A stretch of 64,000 nucleotides of DNA from Neurospora crassa OR74A (Eukaryota > Ascomycota > Sordariomycetes > Sordariales > Sordariaceae), in contig NC_026502.1 of assembly GCF_000182925.2 (NCBI RefSeq), forward strand, positions 1,922,001 through 1,986,000, in the 5' to 3' direction. Under the pieces are notes generated by a model, which worked only from the letters and a program-made list of their open reading frames with translations, had not been told where the DNA came from and ran no database searches. Below, piece by piece: positions 33,897-43,560 of this stretch. Positions within the stretch are counted from its first letter, which is position 1, and every line of letters begins with the position of its first letter. The position numbers and the translations under genes were made by a program.

Positions 33897-34700
33897 ATGA
33901 GGCACCGGCACGTCAGAGCGCTGGCTGTTTAGTCGGCGGTTGTCATTTCTGCAAGTAAAAATAGGTCATCAAGAAGATGCTATAGAGTTAAACCGATTGA
34001 TAGCGCAAGTTGTAATAATCTGAAAGGTCATTATGATGTTCCGCCAAATTCCTTTTTTCGCCTTTGGTGCTATTGTTACTGCTGGTGGTCATGGAATAGT
34101 TGATGTAAAGTCTTGTGCTGTTCCTGGGGTCTGTAGGCGCTCGAAATCGAGCGGTTAAAGCTTTGCTATGTTTCCTTGAGGGGTGTGGTGAGAAAGGGAT
34201 GGAGTTAAAGTTGAGGTGAATAATGCAAAGGAGGCAGAGAAAGTGAGTGAAAGTTGGTAATTACCCGAGTGTAGTGATTAGTGAAGGATCGTACATGGTG
34301 ACTATTATCGTGATACCGGCAAAGAGGACATTAGCCGCTCTCTAGTGGTGCCTCTAGATTACCTCTAAGTAGCTGATAGTCCGCTCGTTGCTAGGCGGTA
34401 GCCTGTTCTCAACAACGCCTTTACTAATCGTTTACACTCCTTCACCATGACCATATTCCTTCCCTTGACGTGACAAACTTGATGAAAGCAATACGAGTTC
34501 ATCCGCAAACCGACCATCTAACGACACAAGAAGATGAATGGTCTTTCAAGGGGTATGAATTTCAAGTACCGTATCTATATACATAGTTACCACATGATAG
34601 CCGCAAATCATCCTTTTCTATATCCCAAGATCAGTAAGCGGCATCTCGTTCCAAAGCCTCTTTTCTTCTTTTGCTTGTATTCATCACCCACAACTACTCT
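33897..34700. other. Intergenic region between convergent genes
   Basis: About 800 bases holding the 3' ends of the GH72 gene and the TRM2 gene. No coding sequence, RNA or repeat could be supported. Confidence 0.6.
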
Positions 34701-36629
34701 CTACTCATCAACCCGATTCAAAATCGCCACGCCCTCGACATGCCCCGTCTGCGGGAAGAAATCAAACCCGCGAATGCTCTCAATCACATAGCGACTCATC
34801 TTCTTCTCCCCCTCCGTCGGATCCACAAACGCTTCCCCAAACGTATCCCCCACGCGGCCCCTGACCAACACGCCGACATCGCGCGCCTGCGTGTGCACGT
34901 TGCAACTGACATACACCACCCTCCTGGGCGCGAACTGCATCAGCTGCCGCAAAAAGCTGGCATCGCACCCCTTGCGAGGCGGATCCAGAACCACCACGGT
35001 CTCGTCCGCGTCGAGTTGCGCAACGGACTCGAACAGCTTGGGCGCGTCGGCCGCAATGAACTTGCACTGCGACTCGTCCAGCCCGTTCAGGCGGGCATTG
35101 CGCCGTGCAAAGTCAATGGACTTGTCGGCGATGTCGATGCCGATCGAGCCGCCTGGGAACAGGGAGGATTGGGTGATGGTGAAGAGGCCAGAGCCCGAAT
35201 AGGCGTCTATTAGGTTCTTGATGGGCTTGGCGCCTTCCGGCAGCGAGGGCGGGAGGATGTGTTGGCGGATGTGGTCGGTAAAGGGGGAGAGGATGGAGTT
35301 GTTGTTTTGGAAGAAGGAGCCGGCCGGGTTCTGGAAGATGAAGGAGTCAATGTACTCGGTCGAGGTGGCGTTGTTGTCGGTGATGCACGTCTTGAAGTCG
35401 GTGTAGCTGCCGTCGGCGGCGGGGGTGGCGATGGGCGTGGAGAGCACGCCGGGCTTGAGATCGGGAACGGCGATTTCCGAGCCGTCGGCGGGCTTGGGCA
35501 CGCGCTTGGTGCTCTCGCGAAGCAGGATGGTGGCGCCGCGGGTGTACGAGGCAAATTCCTTGGACATGCGCTCACGCTCGGCCGTGAGACCGGCGCGGAC
35601 GGCGTCCGTGGCGATCGGGCAGTCCTCGATGTCCATCACCTTGCGCAGACCCTTGGGGGTGAAACCGATGGGCGGCATCTCCTCCATGGGCTTCTTGAAG
35701 CCGCGGCGGTTGCCGCCAGGGGGGCCGTCGAAGTGGGGCGTCAGCTTGGTGCGGTAGCCGTACTGGAGAGGGGAGCCGATGGTGTCGAGAATCTCGGGAA
35801 CAAGCTCGGGAGAGAGGTTGGAGAAGTTCTTGTAGGCCTTGACCACGATGCTGCGCTTGTGCTTGAGCTGCTCCGAGTAGTCGAGCATCTGGAACTGGCA
35901 GCCGGAGCACTTGGCAAAGTACTTGCATTGGATGCGGCTGTCGTCGCGGAGAGGCGAAGGGGTGAGAACCTCCAGGAAATCGGCATGCGAGTAGCCGTCT
36001 TGCGGTACATGGCGGTAGACGCGGGCCTTGACAACGTCGCCAGGGACCGTGAAGGGGACGACATAGATGTGGTTGGAGTTCGAACCCTTCTGCCTGGCAA
36101 GACCATCACCGGTGGAAGACAGTGATAGCACCTCGGCTTCGATTTCGGTGCCCTGCGCAAGAAGCTCCTGCTTGGTCTCGGCCTCCTCCGTCTTCTCCTC
36201 CGCCTTCTCCTCACCCTCTACCTTCTCAACCTCCGGCTTGGCCTCAGCCTGAGCCTCAGTGGCTCCCTCGTCGACCACATCGGCCACAGTCAAGGTCTCA
36301 AGAAGTGCATGGATATCGTGCAGCAGAACTTCCTCCGGGGATCCTTCGGACGCAACCACAACCTTCTTCTGCTTTTTCCTGAACTTTCCAGGCTTGCCGT
36401 TAAACTGTCTCTTGCCCATCTTGTTATGCTGATGGTGCTGCTTATGGAACCCGTTGTCCTTGTGGAACTCGTTGTCGAAATCTGCTTTGGATGTTGATGC
36501 CGTGTAGTGGCTCGCTGACCTGGCCCAGGAGAATTTGTTATTCGGCAGCGCCAATTGGCTACGGATGGATGCTGATGTTGTGGGTTTGATGATTGATCGA
36601 GTGAAGAGAAGTCGGGCGGTTGCCGACAT
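34701..36629 (-). CDS. trm2: tRNA (uracil-5-)-methyltransferase TRM2
   Basis: Intronless gene for about 642 residues, a TrmA/RumA-type S-adenosylmethionine enzyme that makes 5-methyluridine at position 54 of tRNA. The first 60 residues are basic and Ser/Thr-rich and may be a mitochondrial or nuclear targeting region; a KQHHQHNKMGKRQ and GKFRKKQKK patch and then a Glu/Lys-rich segment follow. A TRAM-like RNA-binding domain (GTEIEAEVLSLSSTGDGLAR) precedes a cysteine cluster (CKYFAKCSGCQFQMLDYSEQLKHKR). The methyltransferase fold shows LIDAYSGSGLFTIT, GSIGIDIADKSIDFAR, VVVLDPPRKGCD and the catalytic cysteine motif VVYVSCNVHTQARDV. All expected motifs are in order. Start at 36629 is the first ATG of the frame; a second start at the Met of NKMGKRQ could give a shorter cytosolic or nuclear form. 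Confidence 0.92.
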   Translation of the reverse strand: MSATARLLFTRSIIKPTTSASIRSQLALPNNKFSWARSASHYTASTSKADFDNEFHKDNGFHKQHHQHNKMGKRQFNGKPGKFRKKQKKVVVASEGSPEEVLLHDIHALLETLTVADVVDEGATEAQAEAKPEVEKVEGEEKAEEKTEEAETKQELLAQGTEIEAEVLSLSSTGDGLARQKGSNSNHIYVVPFTVPGDVVKARVYRHVPQDGYSHADFLEVLTPSPLRDDSRIQCKYFAKCSGCQFQMLDYSEQLKHKRSIVVKAYKNFSNLSPELVPEILDTIGSPLQYGYRTKLTPHFDGPPGGNRRGFKKPMEEMPPIGFTPKGLRKVMDIEDCPIATDAVRAGLTAERERMSKEFASYTRGATILLRESTKRVPKPADGSEIAVPDLKPGVLSTPIATPAADGSYTDFKTCITDNNATSTEYIDSFIFQNPAGSFFQNNNSILSPFTDHIRQHILPPSLPEGAKPIKNLIDAYSGSGLFTITQSSLFPGGSIGIDIADKSIDFARRNARLNGLDESQCKFIAADAPKLFESVAQLDADETVVVLDPPRKGCDASFLRQLMQFAPRRVVYVSCNVHTQARDVGVLVRGRVGDTFGEAFVDPTEGEKKMSRYVIESIRGFDFFPQTGHVEGVAILNRVDE

Positions 36630-37243
36630 TGATGGGTTGTGACGCAGAAACAGTCAAAACCCAAGTGAGGCGGACGAGTGAGATGCAGATGCCCAAGTCC
36701 GGTTCCTGCGTCCAATATCTCAACTCTTCTCCTTTGGTGAAGTTGGGATGAATCGAGGTCCTGTCGCAGAATTTTGACTTGTGATCCGAATAGGAAAGTG
36801 GATGACAGGGAGAACCTGAGTGGTCGATGGAGTCTGGATTTTCTGAGTAGTGCGCACGGGCCACACAGCCTCTAAACTCACCCCTGATCATGACTCGTTC
36901 TACAGTTGAAACGTCAATATATTGTAGAAGAACGGTCTTGTCATCCATCTTACATCACCAAGATGATCTGAATTGATTCAAGCCTCTATATACCCATCAT
37001 GAATCAAGACAAAATAGATAGTGCCTATGGATATCTTCCCACCTCCCACTGTATGACAGTTCAACCACTCGCTATAGATGAAAGCAGCTGATGAATTATT
37101 TGTATGTTAAGAAAAGGGTATCCATGATGATATCTACTGGCTCCTCTGGCTGGGGCCAATAGTCCGCCACACTCCCCAGCATAGTAATGACGTTCGTATA
37201 ATAAGGCAAGGTGCAGGAGCGAACAGAGCAGTAGATGGCGCAA
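36630..37243. other. Intergenic region between trm2 and alg11
   Basis: About 610 bases between two minus-strand genes, so it should contain the trm2 promoter and the alg11 3' UTR. Nothing else was recognised. Confidence 0.6.
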
Positions 37244-39102
37244 TCACTGTCTGCTCTTGGGCTTTTCGACCGCCTTGATAGCCACACATTTCTCCAGTTG
37301 CTCGATCCACCTCCTCGCGAACTCCTCCTCAGTGAAGCGTTTCGCCGACTTGCGCGCCCTCAACCGGACAGCGTACGGGTTGGGCAAGGACAAAGCCTTC
37401 TCGAAGCCCTCTGCGAATTCCTTGGAGGTCGTGGCGTGGAAGCCTTTACATTCGTTAGTCAAACTCGGCCCGAGAGAGGAGTCAAAAGTGCAAAACTCAC
37501 CAGTAGGTTCTCCATCGACCTCGACAACGATATCCAGCTTCGGTCCACCACTGTCATGCACCACCGAGATCAACCCAGCAGCCTGATACTCCACCACTCC
37601 GATGCCAAAGTGCTCGTTCCACATGCCATTAACGCCTACGCTTGCGCGCCTCAACCACTCCAGAATATCCGGCCACGACGCATCCAGATGGAACTCCACC
37701 CGGTCCTTGATATGCAGCTCGTTGACCAGCAGCCGTAGCTTGTAGACCCTCTTCGAGTCGTAATCATCCCTCACACTGCCGACCAGGACCAACTTTGCGT
37801 CCCTCGCCGCTTCCGATCCGCTCTTCAAGAATTCCGCAAACGCCTGCACAATGAGTTGATGGTTCTTCTCTGGCCTGAACTGCGCAATGTACAGCAGCAC
37901 ATTCTCCCTTCGCTTCTCGCTTTCCGGGGAAACCTCGACCTCCTGCTCCAGCTCCTCGACGGCCACGGGCGGGTAGACCACCGCGATGGGGTTGACCTTG
38001 GACTTGATACCGGGCACCGCGCCCGTCAGGTTGCGCACAGGTCCCCAGAGCTTCTCGATGTGCGCCTGCGTCCAGGTCGAATTGGTCATCACCACGTCCA
38101 CAGACGCACCCATGAGCGAGTACAGCCGTGCGAACAGCTGCCAGTAGATCTTCTTGGCGCGGCCCTTGGCACCAGTGCCCTTGCCGGCGTTGACGCCCTG
38201 GCTGCCGACGGCGGAGGCTGGGTCGAGTGACTCGAGCATGTCGGTCGAGATGGTTGGGTAGTGCACGTAGGCGGCTGTGGGCACGTCGCGGAAGAGGAAG
38301 CGGGAGAAACCGAGAGCGAAGGCGTAGCCCATAGTGTCGACGAAGATGTCGGGCACGAGCAGGGAGAAGGCGTCCCAGGCCATGATAAGAGAGCCGAAGG
38401 ACTGGCCGGCGAGGGTGAAGTAGGGCCATGTGGAGGCGAGAACCCATCGCCGGGTAGACAGGTAGAGGAAGTTGACGGTGGGCGGGTGGAGGTGGATGTT
38501 GAAGCGTTGCTGTTAAAGTAAAGAGGTCAGCAAGACACTTGGGGATGCGCTTGAAGCGGTACAGTTGGGCACTTCTCTAACCTCTACTCTGGAGAGGATA
38601 GCCTCCTTGCTAACATCGTGATCACCCGTGTAGACAACACACTTGGCTTTGGGCCAGCGTTTCTGCGTGGCCCGGATAGCAGCCCAGAGGACTCTCTCTC
38701 CACCTCCGCCGGCGTTGCTGCGTCTGGTGTTAGTGCCAGATCTGTTACAGTACGAGATCCCCTAGGTACAACTCACCAAAAGGGGTGAAAGAAGCCCACG
38801 ATGCCATCCCAATCCTTATCGTAGACCTTGCCGTCGGATGTGCCGGTAGCTTCGGTGTTGTTGAAGGTGTCCCGATCCTCTTTCTCCGCTTTTCGGCCCT
38901 TTGCGCTCTTGGAGTCCCGATATTTCCTTTCGTCGGCCTCCACCACCTCGAGAATGTGGCAGCGTCGGCCGTCTGTCTTCCTACGCAAGTACCATCCCAG
39001 CGAGGAACCGACCAGTCGCCATACGAAGGGGATAAACAGGGCGAGAAGCGGGCCGATAGTAAACAAGGAGATGGCAACGTATGTGAAGAGGCCGTTCGCC
39101 AT
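37244..39102 (-). CDS. alg11: ALG11 alpha-1,2-mannosyltransferase (four exons)
   Basis: ALG11 adds the fourth and fifth mannoses from GDP-mannose to the dolichol-linked N-glycan precursor on the cytosolic ER face. It has about 556 residues. Exons on the minus strand are 39102..38777, 38717..38582, 38509..37501 and 37443..37244. An N-terminal membrane anchor ([24 protein letters not shown]) is followed by the family motif split across intron 1: [21 protein letters not shown]. The donor-binding half contains [22 protein letters not shown] and [23 protein letters not shown]. Splicing of the 57-nt intron 3 joins DGEPT to [14 protein letters not shown], as the family requires, although the intron has no stop and is a multiple of three. 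The intron 2 donor is the weaker GTTAGA. Confidence 0.93.
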
Positions 39103-40025
39103 ACCGGGAAGCGTTATTTATGCGTGGTTTCTGTATTGTTATGCCGGTTCTATGTATCGATTGGTATTTGAGCGCTATGCGCCGTTGCTTGGGGAACTTT
39201 GGTAGATTAAGTGTCCAGAGCTTCGGGTTATCTAGGCGCGAATCGAACGGGCGTTTGTTGGAGCAGCTCTAGCAAGATGGCCCAGGGATAGATGAGAGGT
39301 CATATAGTACAGAAAACAGAAAGGGAGTAACGGCTAAACGAAGGACTATGAAGTTAAATCGCCGCGACATCCCAAAGCCGACTACTGCTGAACTGAACAG
39401 AAGCCTGGACGGGTTGCTGGGCGGATGATAACGTTTGACGGGGTGATGGAGGTCGAATGATCTGGCCTTGTGTTTTGGCTTCAGGTCCCTCCACCACCAC
39501 CATGACTGATTATGTACTATCGCGGCAGCTACGGTATTTGCGGGGGTGTTTGATAGTGCAAGCGGGCGCCATTCAGGGGTCTGCGTCGAGCTCTGACGTA
39601 GGGAACACTGTGCGCCAAGAGCAAGTGGAATGTGCAAGCTCACAATCAGTCACCAAGTGTCAGCTGAAGCCTACAATTGGTCAGATGAGTACGGAGCACG
39701 GACTTCATGTTTGATCTTGGCATAGTTATGCTTGGGACCCTGGCTTAGAGCCGGCAGGCACGATATTCATTTTGAATGTTTGAGTATCGGGAATGTCTCT
39801 CCAATCGATGAATTCCAAGAGGATCGATCCTCTGAATGTCCAAGTGAACTTCAGGGTTCAGCGGGAACAACATCTCATCTCAGTTGTTCAGCAGTAAAGT
39901 GCTGAAAAGAGAGAGGTTGGAAGGAAAGGGTGATTCAAGTTGGATGGATAATATGATGCCCTAACTTTTTTTCTTTCTTCTCTTCTTTCTACCCTGTCTC
40001 ACTCATCACCAGCTCCCAGCTCATC
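39103..40025. other. Divergent promoter region, alg11 / cox18
   Basis: About 920 bases between divergent genes with no supportable coding sequence. A T/C-rich tract (about 39965-39995) sits just before the cox18 start. Confidence 0.6.
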
Positions 40026-41351
40026 ATGGCTGCTTTCGGAGGACGTACAGTCAGCGGTTTGAGCATGAGCTCGCTCGCCCGGCATGGGCTTTCCACCACA
40101 TCGAGCTCAGTTCGACCACTGGGCTTCACAGCAGCCACCCAAATACATCACAGGAGGAATAGTCCAGCCTCATCGGTTCCCTCACAACGACGAACCTTTG
40201 TCAACGAGGCCGTCACCACCGTCGAGCAGCTCCTCCTCGCCGCCCAAGCCAACCTGCACATCCCATGGTACATTCTCATTCCCGGTTTCGGCGCGACCAT
40301 CAGCCTCATCTTCCGCGTTCCCGCGGCCAAATACACCCAGCGGCTCGCCCAGCGCCGGGCCCTGCTCAAGCCCATTCTGATGGCATGGGGCCGGAGGCAC
40401 TACCAAGAAGTCAACTACGCGAAGCAGGCCGATCCCGTCAAGCACGACTTTCACCCGCCCACCGAGATCATGAAGCGGATGGAGAAGACGAGCAAAAGGT
40501 TACTGAAAGAGTGGGGCGTGCAGCCATGGAAGCAGTTTGTGCCGTTTTTGGCCTTTCCCGGCTGGCTGGTGGGTATCGAGGCTTTGAGGAGGTTGTGTGG
40601 CGGACCGGTTGGTCTGTTGGGTATGTTTTTGGGGGCTAATAAGGATGGGAGGGCGGCGGCGGAGGCGGCCTCGAAGGCGGCGGAAACCACACAACAAGCA
40701 GTGTTACAAGCAACTGAAGCGGCCACAAACGCCACGCAGGCCGTCACGGAAGCATCCGTCACCACTACCACGCCCGTCGCCGACGCCATTGTCAACCCCC
40801 TAGCCAACATCCTCCCGGAATCCCTCTCCAGCTATTTCCAAAACACCCTCCCCACCACCATGGAGGGCTGCCTCTGGTTCCCCGACCTCATGGCCGCCGA
40901 CCCTCTGCACATTCTCCCTTTCGTTCTTTCTTTCACCATGTTCGTCAACGTAATGCCTCGCAACCAAGAAGGGTGGTTGCGTCTCCTGAACCCCGGGACG
41001 GAGGACGTCAACCCAAACAATATTGGCGAGCACGCATCCAAGATCAAGCAGCAAAAGTCCGTAGGACTTAGGATGCAGCGGGCGCTGCTGCTGCTGACGC
41101 TGATCGTTGGGCCCGCCACCATCAACTTGCCGGCGGCGCTGCACCTGTACTGGATCACGACGAGTCTGACGAGCAACGCGATCACGAGCGTGGTGGCGGC
41201 CAAGATGCCGTTGCCGCCATATCTGGGACCGGCCAAGGGGAGGGGAGATGATCCGTATGTGAGACCGAAGCTGCCGGGGCTGGATTGGGAGCCGAATCAC
41301 ACAGCCGTAAAGAAAGTGATCTCGCAAGCCATGTCACAAGATAGAGCATAG
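40026..41351 (+). CDS. cox18: Mitochondrial inner-membrane insertase COX18 (YidC/Oxa1 family)
   Basis: Intronless gene for about 441 residues of the YidC/Oxa1/Alb3 family. COX18 inserts the C-terminal part of Cox2 into the mitochondrial inner membrane. Residues 1-58 are rich in Arg, Ser and Ala with few acids and end in SQRRTFVNEAV, a typical presequence. The COX18-type first segment is LHIPWYILIPGFGATISLIFRVP followed by AKYTQRLAQRRALLKPI. Further membrane segments are FVPFLAFPGWLVGIEALRRL, ILPFVLSFTMFVNVM and ALLLLTLIVGPATINLPAALHLYWITTS. Between them lies an Ala/Thr-rich insertion of about 70 residues (EAASKAAETTQQAV). COX18 is preferred over OXA1 because of the IPWY start and the shorter basic C-terminal tail. 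Confidence 0.85.
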   Translation: MAAFGGRTVSGLSMSSLARHGLSTTSSSVRPLGFTAATQIHHRRNSPASSVPSQRRTFVNEAVTTVEQLLLAAQANLHIPWYILIPGFGATISLIFRVPAAKYTQRLAQRRALLKPILMAWGRRHYQEVNYAKQADPVKHDFHPPTEIMKRMEKTSKRLLKEWGVQPWKQFVPFLAFPGWLVGIEALRRLCGGPVGLLGMFLGANKDGRAAAEAASKAAETTQQAVLQATEAATNATQAVTEASVTTTTPVADAIVNPLANILPESLSSYFQNTLPTTMEGCLWFPDLMAADPLHILPFVLSFTMFVNVMPRNQEGWLRLLNPGTEDVNPNNIGEHASKIKQQKSVGLRMQRALLLLTLIVGPATINLPAALHLYWITTSLTSNAITSVVAAKMPLPPYLGPAKGRGDDPYVRPKLPGLDWEPNHTAVKKVISQAMSQDRA

Positions 41352-41722
41352 CGGTTTTTGTACAGTATGTATGTAGATGTATGAGACATAAGATACCTAT
41401 GGATGGATGATAGATGGACTGGCCGCCTACAGAGGCCAGATGGAAACTGTATAGCCAACAAGAGTCAAAAAAGAATGTAAGAACTCCGAAAACGCCTTTC
41501 CCCTGTCTTTGATCCCTCCCAGGCGTCTTTGCGATAACGAAATCAACAACAACGACAGCAACAGAAATAACAAAACCAACCATTACAGGATTACCCTGTC
41601 CTCCGGGCCATTCCCTTCCGTTTCATCATCAAAACATCATCAACAATCATATCCTTACTGTGTCCCGTCTTTCCGCATCCTGCACTTGTTTTTCATACCA
41701 TGCCATATCATGTCCCACCCAT
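41352..41722. other. Short intergenic region between convergent genes
   Basis: About 370 bases holding the 3' UTRs of cox18 and the syntaxin gene. An A/C-rich stretch of short repeats (about 41540-41580) is visible; nothing else. Confidence 0.6.
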
Positions 41723-42658
41723 TTAGCCCAAGAACACCGCCAACAAAACAATCGTCAAGATAACGCTCAAAATCAGCAACAAACAGCACGCCTTGCCCCT
41801 CGCATTCTTCTGATACCTCGCCGCACTCCTCAACTCCCTATCCGCCCCCGCCGTATCATCCCTCACATTCTCCACATTATTCGCAATCGTATCCAGCATC
41901 TCGCCCTGCTCGCTGACAATCTGAGCCACCTGCTGGAACAGCACATTCAAGTCGCCAACACCCTGCTCGATATTGCGAATCTCCTCTTCGCGCTCGAGGA
42001 TGAGCGCATCCTGGAAATCGACATCGGATTGCGACGCGAGGTGGGTGAGTTCTTGCTCCTGATATTGCAGCAGCTGGGGTTCCCCGGACTCGAGCACGGG
42101 GTGCGAAGAGTGCGAAGGGTCGGTGGCGTCAATCACGGAGCGGGCGGCGGTTACTGAGGCTTTTTGCTTGTCGAGGGCGGTGCGTTGGAGGGATTGGAAT
42201 TCGGAGAGGGAGGATTGGAATTCGCGCGAGAGTTTTTGTTGCATGTATTTTTGGGTCGGCTAGTTTTTTTTTGGGTATGGCGTGTTAGTCTACGGTCCGG
42301 CGCTTGGCAATGGAGGGGACGAGGAGTGGTGATAAGAGAGAGAGAGAGAGAGAGAATAGTAACGTACAGTGACATCTTCCCAGGTTTGCACCTTCTTGAC
42401 GCCCCCGCCGACTTCCTTGAATAGATCGCGCGACTCCTCAATCAGCTCGTGGACTCGTTCCCGAACCCGTGGAGTATCGCGCCGCGTGCCGAGGTGGCCG
42501 ACCTCGCCTTGGAGTCGCTGGTTGTTGCCGTTAAGCTTGAAGAGCTTGTTCATCAAATCTTGGGAGAGGCGCTGGAACTCGGGGTCATCGGTGTACTGGT
42601 TGCCACCGGTATTACGACGGCGCCCCGCCTCAAGGGAGGAGAGCTGATCGAATGACAT
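41723..42658 (-). CDS. pep12: Endosomal/vacuolar syntaxin, Pep12/Vam3 type (two exons)
   Basis: A Qa-SNARE of about 275 residues for fusion at the late endosome and vacuole. Exon 1 is 42658..42368 and exon 2 42259..41723, both phase 0; the intron starts GTACGT, contains a GA/CT dinucleotide repeat, and ends AACTAG. The N-terminal three-helix domain includes DPEFQRLSQDLMNKLFKLNGN and RERVHELIEESRDLFKE. The join gives PTQKYMQQKLSREFQSSL, matching syntaxins of this group. The SNARE helix runs from LILEREEEIRNIEQGVGDL to IANNVENV with the central glutamine in IVSEQGEMLD. The C-terminus is a tail anchor (CCLLLILSVILTIVLLAVFLG) after a basic KNARGKA. Filamentous fungi often have one protein for both Pep12 and Vam3 roles, so the symbol is by best likeness. 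Confidence 0.88.
42335..42355. repeat. AG dinucleotide repeat in syntaxin intron
   Basis: About ten AG units on the plus strand (CT on the coding strand) lie inside the only intron of the syntaxin gene, near the donor side. It is a simple microsatellite. Confidence 0.85.
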
Positions 42659-43560
42659 GGTTGCTGGTGGTGGTTGTCGTGGTTGTGGTTGTGGTTATGA
42701 TAGCAGATAGTTTGGCTTATCGGTGCCTGATGCGATGCGCAGGGTAGTGATTGATTGTCGTCGACGAGATGGGATTCGGTATGTACAAGTATGCGGTTCT
42801 TCAAGCAAATGGAAGCTGAGATGAGGCCCTTCGGAAAACGAGCGATTCGTCGGTGCCTGTTTTGTTGGTGATGTTTTTGTCAACAGGCGGTGGTGGTCCA
42901 AGGTTCCCTTGGGTGGATGGTTGTAAGTTGAAGCGCGGGAACCTAAGGTGACTTGTGACTTGTGATCTGGGACGACAATGCCGGGTCGCAAGTGGTCGCA
43001 AGTGGTTGCAATGGATTGCGTTATCCAGGCGAGCCAGGACACCACCAGTCGCTGTCCCTCAGTGGCTGCCCGCTGTGCGCTGTCAGCATCCACTGTCAGT
43101 TTCGAGGGAACTTCCATGTGGATCCCTGCCGTCCTGCCCTGCCGCTCCAAAGCTTCGGCTTGGCTTGTTGGAGACGTAATGGGGCATCTTGGCCAATCAT
43201 GATACCGGGCCTTCAGCTCGTGTGGATCCAAAAAGAGTGACAGGCTGACGACAGCGCGTCCCCTCGTGTTTTGGGGACTACGGGAACTGGAAGCTTCAGT
43301 TCAGTCCAGTCCAGCGCGGCAGGCAGGCCCACCCCGTTTTTTTATTTACATACAACCAACTCAACACCTCATATCAAACCCGAAGCTGCTGCCTCAAGAT
43401 CCAAATTGGGCTTTACTGACCTCAGCTTAATTTCGACGAGGACCAATCCCACCTCCCCCCTCCCCGCCCTCCCCCTCACGCGCATCACGTCTTCCAGACA
43501 CCATCCACAGGCAAACAACTACCATAACGACGGCGGGACTGTCGACAATGTGCTGTGAAG
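42659..43560. other. Divergent promoter region, syntaxin / ndc1
   Basis: About 900 bases between divergent genes. Both flanks are low in open frames; the ndc1 side has CT-rich sequence (about 43450-43480). No gene or RNA was recognised. Confidence 0.6.

Noticed and set aside
35259-36125. 288-codon plus-strand frame opposite trm2
   Set aside because: Antisense to conserved methyltransferase motifs; no independent coding support.
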